A stretch of DNA of 64,000 bases. It comes from Roseomonas gilardii (GTDB taxonomy: Bacteria; Pseudomonadota; Alphaproteobacteria; Acetobacterales; Acetobacteraceae). A model generated the notes under the pieces. It was not told the DNA's origin. It did not search any database and worked only from the letters and a program-made list of their open reading frames with translations. Each line of letters begins with the position of its first letter. Positions within the stretch are counted from its first letter, which is position 1. Shown piece after piece: positions 35,087-42,991 of the stretch. The translations under genes were made by a program, and so were the position numbers. The DNA lies in the NCBI RefSeq assembly GCF_001941945.1, contig NZ_CP015584.1, forward strand, positions 62,001-126,000. Direction: 5' to 3'.

Positions 35087-36421
35087 ATGGCATCGTCATC
35101 ACGACCCAACGAAAGAACCTCATCGGTTCGCAACATGCCCGAGCTTTCCTCCGCCGCGCGCTGGCTGGTGCTGGTGCTGCTCGCGATCGGCGTGCTGATC
35201 GCCTTCGTGGACCGGACCAGCATTTCCTCCGCGCTGGCCGACCAGTCCTTCATCCGGCACTTCGGCCTGTCCAACGTCGATCGCGGCTGGCTGAACTCGG
35301 CTTTCTTCTGGTCCTACGGGCTCGTCCAGATTCCGATGGGCTGGGTCGTGGACCGCTATGGCGTGAAGTGGCCCTACACCGTCTGCTTCGCGCTGTGGTG
35401 TGCCGCGACGGCCGCGATCGGCCTGACCGACGCCTTCGGCAGCCTGCTGCTCCTGCGCCTGGCCATCGGCGCGGCGGAGGCCATCGTGGTGCCTGCCAGC
35501 TATCGCTGGATCCGGGACAACTTCAGCGAGAAGCGGAGCGGCACCGCGGTCGGCATCTTCTCCATGGGCAACAAGCTCGGCCCCGCCATCGGCGCCCCGG
35601 CCGCGGCCTGGCTGATCGTCAACTACGACTGGCGAACCATGTTCATCCTGACAGGCATCGCCGGTGTCGTATGGCTGATCCCCTGGCTGCTGGTGGTCCG
35701 GAGCGACTGGCCGAGCGCCGAGAAGCGGGCCGGCACGCAGACCAAAGGCTCCACCGTTCCCTTTGCCAACATCATCAGGAGCCCGGTCGTCTGGGGCGCG
35801 ATGATCAACAACTTCTGCTACGGCTATTTCACGTTCTACTGCATGAGCTGGATGCCGGCCTATCTGGTGGAACAGCGCGGCCTGTCGCTTGAGGAATCGG
35901 GGCTCTACACCTTCTTCAGCTTCGCCGGCATCGCCATCGTTGCCGTGGCCGCCGGCTGGGCCGCCGACAAGCTGATCGAGCGTGGCGGCGATCCGGTCTT
36001 CGTGCGCAAGGCCTTCGTCACCGCGGGCTTTGTCGGCGCTTCCACCGTGCTGCTGGGCGCGCGGGCGGAAACGCTGCAATGGGCGCTGTTCTGGAACGTG
36101 TTCTCGTTGTCCTTCCTGGGGCTCAACACGGCGAACAACCTCGCCCTGTGCCGCCTGACCCTGATCCCCAAGCCGGCCGTCGGCCTCGTCACCGGCGTGC
36201 AGCAGGTCGCCACCAGCCTGGCCGGTGGCGTGGCGGCGAGCCTGTCCGGCTGGCTGCTGCATGTCAGCGGCGGCTACGAGCTGCCGATGATGGTGATCTT
36301 CGTCTTCCTGCTGATCGGCGCGGCGACGACCTGGATCCTGTTGCGGCCGGAATGGGCGCCGAAGGTATCGGAGGAGGTCGTCGTCCCTGGCCACGGGAAA
36401 GCGGCCACGGCCGGAGGCTGA
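35087..36421 (+). CDS. MFS transporter, anion:cation symporter (ACS) type
   Basis: This 444-residue, about 12-helix permease is read from the ATG at 35087 behind ACAGGGAGGGG. The MFS loop 2-3 signature is present as GWVVDRYGVKWPY, together with RLAIGAAEAIVVPASYRWIRDNF in helix 4-5. That matches the anion:cation symporter family, which takes up hexuronates, phthalate, pantothenate and other organic anions with protons. It flanks the ferulate island and faces the feruloyl esterase gene, so an aromatic or sugar acid is a reasonable substrate guess. The gene may instead belong with the preceding HTH-citrate synthase. Confidence 0.88.
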   Translation: MASSSRPNERTSSVRNMPELSSAARWLVLVLLAIGVLIAFVDRTSISSALADQSFIRHFGLSNVDRGWLNSAFFWSYGLVQIPMGWVVDRYGVKWPYTVCFALWCAATAAIGLTDAFGSLLLLRLAIGAAEAIVVPASYRWIRDNFSEKRSGTAVGIFSMGNKLGPAIGAPAAAWLIVNYDWRTMFILTGIAGVVWLIPWLLVVRSDWPSAEKRAGTQTKGSTVPFANIIRSPVVWGAMINNFCYGYFTFYCMSWMPAYLVEQRGLSLEESGLYTFFSFAGIAIVAVAAGWAADKLIERGGDPVFVRKAFVTAGFVGASTVLLGARAETLQWALFWNVFSLSFLGLNTANNLALCRLTLIPKPAVGLVTGVQQVATSLAGGVAASLSGWLLHVSGGYELPMMVIFVFLLIGAATTWILLRPEWAPKVSEEVVVPGHGKAATAGG

Positions 36422-36435
36422 CGGGAGCAGGTCCC

Positions 36436-36468
36436 GTGCCCGGCGTCGCGGTTTGCGGCGCCGGGCAC
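36436..36468. terminator. Bidirectional terminator hairpin between MFS and esterase genes
   Basis: GTGCCCGGCG at 36436-36445 pairs perfectly with CGCCGGGCAC at 36459-36468. The loop itself contains a small CGC/GCG pairing, and the sequence continues GAGTTTCTC. It fills most of the 66-base gap between convergent stops. Confidence 0.7.
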
Positions 36469-36487
36469 GAGTTTCTCCGGCCGGGTG

Positions 36488-38146
36488 TCAGGGCGCGGGC
36501 GGACGGCACTCGAAGCTGTTGCCGTCCTGGGGATCGCCCTGTCCCTTGTAATGCGCTTCCAGGGGATAGGCGCAGAGTGGGCGGCTGCGTCCCGGAAAGG
36601 CGCGGCCCTTGGCCGGCAGGGCCTCCGGTGCCTTTCCCGTCTCGACCCAGGCCTCGATCGCGGCGAGAGGATCGAAGTCGTCCAGGGCCGGGCCGCCGCC
36701 GCAATGGTTCATGCCCGGAACCATGAACAGGCGTGCCCAGCGGGACAGGGCCGCCTCGCCGCCATTGTCCTGGCCGAGCGCCCGCCAATAGGCGCGCAGG
36801 TCGTCCGCCGAGAAGACCGGGTCGCTGTTGCCGTGGAAGACCAGCAGCTTGCCGCCGCGCGCCACGAAGCTCGACAGCAGCGTGGCGGTGGCGTCGTTGA
36901 TCGCCGCCGTCTGGGCCGTCTGTGCCGCGATGCGGCCGAAATCGACTTCCTCCAGCCGCAGGTCGGGCTTCGGCGGGGTCATGAAGTACAGGCCCAGCGA
37001 GGCGGCGGCCAGGGTGGCGTTGCGGGCGTTCGGGGTGCCCGTCGGGGAGGTGCCGAGCTTCCAGGCGCGCCAACCCGGCGCGGAGATCCCGGCATCCCAG
37101 GGCCAGGTGCTGTAGAGCGGCTGGCCCTGGCCGTCCCGGGCGCCGCCGAAGACGCTCCGCAGAGCTTCCAGCTTCGCCGGGGCGAGGCAGGACTGGGTCT
37201 GCCCCGCGCCGCAGGCCAGGGTGGCGGGGTCGAAGCGGCAGGCGGACATCGCATCGATGCTGCCATCCGCCAGGCCGTCCAGCGCGTCGCACTGCTTCAG
37301 CACGCCCTGGGAGACGAGTTGCAGGTCCTCCGGCGTCAGCGCCGAGGCGAGGATCGGGCGGCCCTGTTCGTCGCGTGGCGCGGCGCGGTTCAGGGCCTGC
37401 ACGTCCCAGGCCTGAGCGATGGCAGCGCGGCTCAGCCGGAAGCCCGGATTGCCCGCGACCACGCCGTCGAAGAGGGTGGGAAAGCGCTGCGCCGCCATCA
37501 GCGCCGTCCGCCCGCCATTGGAGCAGCCCATGTAGTAGCGGTGCTCGGGCGGCCGCCCCTCATAGGCGCCGATCAGGTTGAGCGCCGTTTCGGCCACGCG
37601 GCCGATCGCGGCATAGGCGTGGTCGATCCGCGCCTGCTGATCGACGCCGAAGGAGGCATCGCTGCTGTCGGCGCCCTGGTGGCCGGAATCCGTCGAGACG
37701 ACGGCATAGCCCCGGTTCAGGGCCGGTGCCGCCGTCGCGCCCGCGACCGGGATGGCCCCGACGGCATCGCTGACCACTCCGTCCATGCCGCCGCCGCCCT
37801 GGAAGAGGAAGCGGCCGTTCCAGTCCTCCGGCATGCGGAGCTGGAAGCCGATGCCGTAGCGCCGCTGGTCCACGCCCTGGCGCGGCGCGATCATCCCTTC
37901 CACGAGGCAATGCGCCGGCATGGCCGCCTGAGCGCGCGCCGCCCCGGTGAGGGCGGCCCGACCCGGGTTCTCGGCGGGAAGCTGCCCGGCGGGCAGGGCC
38001 TCCACGCGGGCGATCCGCAGGTCGGGGCCGGCCAGGGCGGTGAGACCGGCGCAGTCCCGTGGCGCGGCGGCCAGGGCCGCGGGCGCCGTCAGCAGCGCCA
38101 CCGCCAGCCCCGCGACGAGCGGGCCGCGCGTCGTGTCGATCCGCAT
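36488..38146 (-). CDS. Tannase / feruloyl esterase family protein
   Basis: This 552-residue secreted protein has a signal peptide ending ALAA near residue 27. The tannase-family serine hydrolase triad is visible: serine in YMGCSNGGRTA, aspartate in HGNSDPVFS and histidine in PGMNHCGGGP. Cysteines next to the nucleophile and histidine (GCSNGG, NHCGGG) are positioned as in the family CS-D-HC disulfide motif. Relatives hydrolyse gallate, chlorogenate or feruloyl esters. Location next to feruloyl-CoA synthetase and hydratase/lyase genes points to release of hydroxycinnamate from plant esters in the periplasm. It ends the operon MarR-MFS-DUF3237-esterase. Confidence 0.9.
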   Translation of the reverse strand: MRIDTTRGPLVAGLAVALLTAPAALAAAPRDCAGLTALAGPDLRIARVEALPAGQLPAENPGRAALTGAARAQAAMPAHCLVEGMIAPRQGVDQRRYGIGFQLRMPEDWNGRFLFQGGGGMDGVVSDAVGAIPVAGATAAPALNRGYAVVSTDSGHQGADSSDASFGVDQQARIDHAYAAIGRVAETALNLIGAYEGRPPEHRYYMGCSNGGRTALMAAQRFPTLFDGVVAGNPGFRLSRAAIAQAWDVQALNRAAPRDEQGRPILASALTPEDLQLVSQGVLKQCDALDGLADGSIDAMSACRFDPATLACGAGQTQSCLAPAKLEALRSVFGGARDGQGQPLYSTWPWDAGISAPGWRAWKLGTSPTGTPNARNATLAAASLGLYFMTPPKPDLRLEEVDFGRIAAQTAQTAAINDATATLLSSFVARGGKLLVFHGNSDPVFSADDLRAYWRALGQDNGGEAALSRWARLFMVPGMNHCGGGPALDDFDPLAAIEAWVETGKAPEALPAKGRAFPGRSRPLCAYPLEAHYKGQGDPQDGNSFECRPPAP

Positions 38147-38150
38147 GGCG

Positions 38151-38747
38151 TCAGGCCAGCCTGAAGACGCGGATCAGCACGGCGGCGCGCGCCGGCCGCA
38201 GGCTGTCGAGCGTGCCGACATAGACCCCCTTGTTCAGCCAGCCATGGGGGCCTTCCGGCGCGGTGATGTCCAGCACGGAGAAGGCGTAGCGCGGGCCGCC
38301 CGGCGGATCGTCCACCGTGACATGGTTGTTCACGGTGATGACGGCGCCGTCCTCCGTCTGCAACTCGTACAGGGCGTTGAGCTGGCGCACCCCATCCCGC
38401 CGCACGAGCTGCCGGTCCGCGCCGCCGGGGAGGACCTTGCCGCGCAGCCGGGGGCCGCGGAACTCGCCGCCGGTGATCGGGACCATCCGCCTCTCGCCCA
38501 GCGGGCCGTTGCCGAGCGCCATGGTGGGCGAGAGGTCGCAGATCGCCTCGTAGACGAACTCCGTGCGGGGCGGCGCCATGGGGATCTGCGGCGCCAGGGA
38601 AACGTAGTCCTCCGCCCTGGCCTCGGCACCGGGCAGGGTGGCGGCCATGCCGCCCCCCGCGAGTGCGGCGAGCAGCAGGTTCCGGCGGCCGGGTGCCGCA
38701 TGCGCCGCCTCGCGGCCGGGGATGGGGTTCTGCATGTCCTGCTCCAT
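38151..38747 (-). CDS. Exported DUF3237 family protein
   Basis: This 198-residue protein has a leader with GRRNLLLAALAGGGMAA, a twin-arginine-like signal, cleaved after ARA near residue 45. The DUF3237 core follows as a beta-barrel type domain (residues about 58-197), with FVYEAICDLSPTMALGNGPLGERR at its start and NHVTVDDPPGGPRYAFSV in the middle. No catalytic activity is established for the family. It is squeezed between the transporter and esterase genes (3 and 4 bases to its neighbours), so it is almost certainly co-expressed. It may bind or process an aromatic ester in the periplasm. Confidence 0.85.
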   Translation of the reverse strand: MEQDMQNPIPGREAAHAAPGRRNLLLAALAGGGMAATLPGAEARAEDYVSLAPQIPMAPPRTEFVYEAICDLSPTMALGNGPLGERRMVPITGGEFRGPRLRGKVLPGGADRQLVRRDGVRQLNALYELQTEDGAVITVNNHVTVDDPPGGPRYAFSVLDITAPEGPHGWLNKGVYVGTLDSLRPARAAVLIRVFRLA

Positions 38748-38750
38748 GAC

Positions 38751-39977
38751 TCAAGCCGCCCTGGCCGGCTGCAACGGGGATGCCGAGGGCCGCCGCGTCA
38801 CCAGGACATAGGCGGACAGGCCGCCCAGGATGGCGATCGGCACGATGCCCAGGAGCACCTCGCCCGGCGAACGGCCGGAGGCCACGAGGCCACCCGCGAG
38901 CAGCGGCCCGGCGACCGAGCCCAGCCGCCCGGCGGCCACGGCCAGCCCGACGCCGGTGCCCCGCACCGCCGCCGGATAGCATTGCGGCGCCAGGCCATAG
39001 AGGATCGCCTGCACCGCGATCACGGCGGCCCCGGTGAAGGCGCCGGCCAGGATCGTCAGCGGCAGGTTCGCCGGCAGCATCGCCAGCAGCGCCAGGGCGA
39101 GGACCAGCGCGCCGAAGGCGGCGGCCACGGTGCTGCGGCGGCGCGTGCTGTCCAGCGCGCGGCCCGTCAGCAGGCTGCCGGCGGAACCGGCGACGTTGAA
39201 GGCGATCTGCACGATCCCGGCCTGCGCCGGGCTGAAGCCGCGCGAGACCAGCAGGGCCGGCAGCCAGTTGAGCAGCAGGTAGAGCACCAGCAGGGAGAAG
39301 AAGAAGCCGATCCACAGCGAGAGCGTGGAGACCAGCATCCCCGGGCCGACGATCTGCCGCATCGCGCCGGCCGTGCGCGCCGTATCGGCCGCCGTGACCG
39401 CCGGAACACGCAGGTCGGGCAGCAGGGCGAGCAGAGCGGGGATGATGGCGAGGGGCAGGATGCCGCCGATCAGGAAGACTTCCTGCCAGCCGCCATGCAG
39501 GCCGACGAGGGGAACCAGGCTGGCGACGGCGCCGCCCAGCGGGATGCCCGCATACATCACGGCCACGGCGGAGCCGCGACGCTCCGGCGGGGCGGCCTCG
39601 GCGGCGATGGCGACGAGGTTGGGCAGGGCGCCGCCCAGGCCCACGCCGGTCAGGAAGCGCAGCACCGCGAGTTCCGTGAAGCCGCTGACGAAGGCGGTGG
39701 CGATCGAGAAGACGCCGAAGGCCAGCAGGGCGAGCACCAGGCCCATGCGGCGCCCGAAGCGGTCGGCGATGCGGCCGCCGGCGATCGCGCCGAAGATCAG
39801 CCCGAAGGTCGCCGCCGAGAAGAACATGCCCATCTGGGCCGGCGTCAGCCCCAGGGCCGGTGCCAGCTTCGGTGCCGCCACGCCGGCGGCCTGGATGTCG
39901 AAGCCCTCGATCATCGCGGCGAGAAAGCACAGCCAGAGGGCCCGTCGGTCCGGGGCCCCGGAGAGTGTCTTGTCCAT
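38751..39977 (-). CDS. MFS transporter, aromatic acid:H+ symporter (AAHS) family
   Basis: This 408-residue permease has about 12 helices. Its start, with MIEGFDIQAAGVAAPKLAPA, is typical of AAHS transporters such as MhpT and PcaK, in which a helix 1 Asp is functional. Loop 2-3 reads GGRIADRFGRRMGL, the MFS signature. The probable substrate is ferulate, p-coumarate or another aromatic acid, imported with protons. It follows marR by 69 bases on the same strand and is 3 bases from the DUF3237 gene. Confidence 0.9.
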   Translation of the reverse strand: MDKTLSGAPDRRALWLCFLAAMIEGFDIQAAGVAAPKLAPALGLTPAQMGMFFSAATFGLIFGAIAGGRIADRFGRRMGLVLALLAFGVFSIATAFVSGFTELAVLRFLTGVGLGGALPNLVAIAAEAAPPERRGSAVAVMYAGIPLGGAVASLVPLVGLHGGWQEVFLIGGILPLAIIPALLALLPDLRVPAVTAADTARTAGAMRQIVGPGMLVSTLSLWIGFFFSLLVLYLLLNWLPALLVSRGFSPAQAGIVQIAFNVAGSAGSLLTGRALDSTRRRSTVAAAFGALVLALALLAMLPANLPLTILAGAFTGAAVIAVQAILYGLAPQCYPAAVRGTGVGLAVAAGRLGSVAGPLLAGGLVASGRSPGEVLLGIVPIAILGGLSAYVLVTRRPSASPLQPARAA

Positions 39978-40046
39978 GTTTCCTTCCCTTATCCGGGCAG
40001 TCCGGTGCGCGGCTGCCCGTCCCCTGCGGTCCCGTCTCGGAACCGC

Positions 40047-40529
40047 CTAGTCTTCGTCGTCCTTCCAGATGCGCTGCAGCAGGTCGAGCAGGACGGCCTG
40101 CTCCGCTTCCGTCAGGCGATGCAGAAAACGGCCCTCGTGCTGCCGGATCCGGGCGCGGATCCGGGGCATGGCGGTTTTCGCGGCCGTGGTGAGGAAGAGG
40201 AGCTGGCTGCGCCTGTCCTCCTCATGCGCCACGCGCTCGACCAGGCCTTGCTCCTCCATCTCGTTGATCAGCGGCACCATGTTGGCGCGCTTCATGCCGA
40301 GGCGGCGGCAGAGCTCCGTCGCGGTGATGCCGGGATGCTCCGCGATGGTGGACAGCATGCCGTAGGTCACCGGGCGCAGGCCGATATCCGCGAATTCCAC
40401 CACGAAGTCGTTGAGTGCGAAGGCCGAGGCACGGCGCAGGTTGTAGCCGATCAGCTCCCCGAGCCGCTCGCCCTCCCGCCCTGCCTGTGCCGCGGCCTTG
40501 CCGCGCTTGCGATCCGTGATTCCAGCCAT
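40047..40529 (-). CDS. MarR-family regulator of the hydroxycinnamate genes
   Basis: This 160-residue protein is read from the ATG at 40529; a TTG at 40550 would add seven residues. A winged helix occupies residues about 50-115, with ITATELCRRLGMKRANMVPLI as the helix-turn-helix and VERVAHEEDRRSQLLFLT as the wing. MarR regulators of this kind (FerC/FerR-like) repress ferulate genes and release DNA on binding hydroxycinnamoyl-CoA. It is divergent from vanillin dehydrogenase with 90 bases between, where a perfect inverted repeat lies. Both transcription units are probably controlled from there. Confidence 0.9.
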   Translation of the reverse strand: MAGITDRKRGKAAAQAGREGERLGELIGYNLRRASAFALNDFVVEFADIGLRPVTYGMLSTIAEHPGITATELCRRLGMKRANMVPLINEMEEQGLVERVAHEEDRRSQLLFLTTAAKTAMPRIRARIRQHEGRFLHRLTEAEQAVLLDLLQRIWKDDED

Positions 40530-40573
40530 GGCCCATGAGGCGATCCGCAATCGGTGCTTGTCAAGGCGAAAAT

Positions 40574-40588
40574 GTTATGAGACATAAC
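40574..40588. promoter_or_regulatory. Perfect inverted repeat, candidate MarR operator
   Basis: GTTATG-AGA-CATAAC is an exact 6-3-6 palindrome centred between the divergent marR and vdh genes, 31 bases upstream of the vdh start. Size and AT-rich character fit MarR operators. No second copy was seen in the window. Confidence 0.7.
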
Positions 40589-40619
40589 TATTGGGTTTGG
40601 TGGCTACGGGGAGGTCGAG

Positions 40620-42080
40620 ATGCAGCGCAATGACGCCGTGTTCCTGCGGATCGCAGGCGAGAAGAGGCAGGCCGCCGACGGGCGGTGGTTCGAGCGGCGC
40701 AACCCGGTGACCGGAGAGGCGGCGACGCGTGCCGTGGCCGCGCAGGCGGCGGAGGCCCGGGAGGCCGCCGAGGCCGCCGCGAAGGCCCTGCCGGACTGGG
40801 CCGGGATGGGGCCGAACGCCCGCCGCCTGCTGCTGCTGAAATCCGCGGATGCCGTGGCCGCGAAGGCCGCGGAGTTCGTCACGGCGATGATGGAGGAGAC
40901 CGGCGCGACGGAAAGCTGGGCGCGCTTCAATGTCATGCTCGCCGCCGGGATGCTGCGCGAGGCGGCGGCGCTGACGACGCAGGTGGCGGGCGAGGTGATC
41001 CCGTCCGACAAGCCGGGCTGCCTGTCCATGGCGATCCGCGAGCCGGCGGGCGTGGTGCTGGGCATCGCGCCCTGGAACGCGCCGGTGATCCTGGCCACGC
41101 GCGCCATCGCCACGCCGCTGGCCTGCGGCAATACGGTGGTGCTGAAGGCCTCCGAGACCTGCCCGCGCACCCATGCGCTGATCGTCGAGGCGCTGGAGGA
41201 GGCCGGCATGCCCCCGGGCACCGTCAACCTCGTCACCAACGCGCCGGAGGATGCGGGGGAGGTGGTCGGCGCGCTGATCGACCATCCCGCCGTGCGGCGC
41301 ATCAACTTCACCGGTTCCACCAAGGTCGGCCGCATCATCGCCGAGCGTGCCGCGCGCAACCTGAAGCCCGTCCTGCTCGAACTGGGCGGCAAGGCGCCGC
41401 TGCTGGTGCTGGAGGATGCCGACCTGGACGAGGCGGTGAAGGCCGCGGCCTTCGGCGCCTTCTTCAACCAGGGCCAGATCTGCATGTCCACCGAGCGGAT
41501 CATCGTGGTGGAATCCGTGGCCGAGGCCTTCCTGGAGAAGTTCCGCGCCAAGGCCGCGACGCTGGTGGCCGGCGATCCGCGCGAGGGCCGGGCGCCGCTG
41601 GGCGCGGTGGTGGACCGGCGGACGGTCGAGCATGTGCAGGCGCTGGTGCAGGATGCGGTCGCGCAGGGTGCGCGCCGGCTCACCGGCGGCGAGGCCGAGG
41701 GCGTGCTGATGCCGGCCACGGTGGTGGACGGCGTGACCAGCGGCATGAAGCTCTATGCCGAGGAGAGCTTCGGGCCGGTTGTCGCCGTGCTGCGCGCGAA
41801 GGACGAGGAGGATGCGGTCCGCCTCGCCAATGACAGCGAGTACGGGCTTTCCGCGGCGGTCTTCACGCGGGACACGGCGCGCGGCCTGCGCGTCGCGCGC
41901 CGCATCCGCAGCGGCATCTGCCATATCAACGGCGCCACCGTGCATGACGAGGCGCAGATGCCCTTCGGCGGCACGGGGGCCTCGGGCTATGGCCGCTTCG
42001 GCGGCAAGGCCGGAATCGCCGAGTTCACGGAGCTGCGCTGGATCACCGTCGAGACCCAGCCCGGCAATTTCCCGATCTGA
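40620..42080 (+). CDS. vdh: Vanillin (aromatic aldehyde) dehydrogenase
   Basis: This 486-residue ALDH-superfamily enzyme starts MQRNDAVFLRIAGEKRQ. The NAD-binding FTGSTKVGR, the general-base glutamate in LELGGKAP and the catalytic cysteine in GQICMSTERI are all present. C-terminal QMPFGGTGASGYGRFGG is characteristic of salicylaldehyde/vanillin dehydrogenases. It should oxidise vanillin or 4-hydroxybenzaldehyde, released by the hydratase/lyase encoded next, to the aromatic acid using NAD+. It is the first gene of the catabolic operon. No vanillate demethylase is in the window. Confidence 0.9.
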   Translation: MQRNDAVFLRIAGEKRQAADGRWFERRNPVTGEAATRAVAAQAAEAREAAEAAAKALPDWAGMGPNARRLLLLKSADAVAAKAAEFVTAMMEETGATESWARFNVMLAAGMLREAAALTTQVAGEVIPSDKPGCLSMAIREPAGVVLGIAPWNAPVILATRAIATPLACGNTVVLKASETCPRTHALIVEALEEAGMPPGTVNLVTNAPEDAGEVVGALIDHPAVRRINFTGSTKVGRIIAERAARNLKPVLLELGGKAPLLVLEDADLDEAVKAAAFGAFFNQGQICMSTERIIVVESVAEAFLEKFRAKAATLVAGDPREGRAPLGAVVDRRTVEHVQALVQDAVAQGARRLTGGEAEGVLMPATVVDGVTSGMKLYAEESFGPVVAVLRAKDEEDAVRLANDSEYGLSAAVFTRDTARGLRVARRIRSGICHINGATVHDEAQMPFGGTGASGYGRFGGKAGIAEFTELRWITVETQPGNFPI

Positions 42081-42104
42081 CACTCACCCCGATCTGACAT
42101 TCAC
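42072..42104 (+). repeat. 17-bp tandem duplication between vdh and ech
   Basis: CCGATCTGACACTCAC at 42072-42087 is followed, one period of 17 bases later, by CCGATCTGACATTCAC at 42089-42104 with one mismatch. The duplication repeats the last codons and stop of vdh and lengthens the spacer to ech. It looks like a recent slippage event. Confidence 0.6.
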
Positions 42105-42120
42105 GAGGAGAAAGACTGCC

Positions 42121-42954
42121 ATGGAACAGCAACACGGCAGCACGGTGGCCTTCGATGTCGAGGACGGCATCGCCTGGGTGCGCTTCAACCGCCCGGAGAA
42201 GCGCAACTGCATGAGCCCTGCGCTGAACCGCCGGATGATGGAGGTTCTCGACGAGCTGGAGTTCCGCGACGATGTCGGCGTGCTGGTCCTGAGCGGCGAG
42301 GGCACGGCCTGGTCGGCGGGCATGGACCTGAAGGAGTATTTCCGCGAGACGGAGGCGCAGGGGCTCGGTGCCGTGCGGCGCTCGCAGCGGGAGTCCTATG
42401 GCTGGTGGCGCCGGCTGCGCTGGTACCAGAAGCCGACCATCGCCATGGTCAACGGCTGGTGCTTCGGCGGCGGCTATGGCCCGCTCTTCGCCTGCGATCT
42501 CGCCTTCGCCGCGGACGAGGCGAAGTTCGCGCTGTCGGAGATCAACTGGGGCATCCTGCCGGGCGGCGGCGCCACCAAGGTGGTGGTGGACCTGCTGTCC
42601 TTCCGCGACGCCATGTACCATGCCCTGACCGGCGAGCTGATCGACGGGCGCAAGGCCGCCGAGTGGAAGCTCGTGAACGAGAGCGTGCCGCTGGCGCAGC
42701 TTCGCGAGCGCGTCACGGAGGTGGCGCATACGCTGCTGAAGAAGAACCCGGTGGCGCTGAAGGCGACCAAGGATGCGATCCGGCGCGTCTCCGAGATGAC
42801 CTACGAGAATGCGGAGGATTATCTCGTCCGCGCCCAGGAGGCCGCGAACTTCCACGACAACACCGGCCGCAAGGAAGGCATCCGGCAGTTCATCGACGAG
42901 AAGAGCTACAAGCCCGGCCTCGGCGCCTATGACAAGAGCCGCGGCGAAGCCTGA
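42121..42954 (+). CDS. ech: Feruloyl-CoA / p-hydroxycinnamoyl-CoA hydratase-lyase
   Basis: This 277-residue crotonase-family enzyme sits behind a GAGGAGAAA ribosome binding site. It closely follows HCHL sequences: oxyanion-hole AWSAGMDLKEYF, then KPTIAMVNGWCFGGGYGP, then LSEINWGILPGG with the catalytic glutamate, and a C-terminal KPGLGAYDK. The GWWRRLRWY region supplies aromatic residues of the substrate pocket. It hydrates feruloyl- or coumaroyl-CoA and cleaves the product to vanillin or 4-hydroxybenzaldehyde plus acetyl-CoA. It is second in the operon, between vdh and the CoA synthetase gene. Confidence 0.93.
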   Translation: MEQQHGSTVAFDVEDGIAWVRFNRPEKRNCMSPALNRRMMEVLDELEFRDDVGVLVLSGEGTAWSAGMDLKEYFRETEAQGLGAVRRSQRESYGWWRRLRWYQKPTIAMVNGWCFGGGYGPLFACDLAFAADEAKFALSEINWGILPGGGATKVVVDLLSFRDAMYHALTGELIDGRKAAEWKLVNESVPLAQLRERVTEVAHTLLKKNPVALKATKDAIRRVSEMTYENAEDYLVRAQEAANFHDNTGRKEGIRQFIDEKSYKPGLGAYDKSRGEA

Positions 42955-42991
42955 GCAACGGGCCGTCCAGGGAAACGAGGGAGACCGATCC

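Noticed and set aside
37947-40538. Plus-strand frame of about 860 codons across the ferulate minus-strand operon
   Set aside because: Antisense to four recognisable genes; the product is low-complexity and Gly/Arg/Gln-rich.
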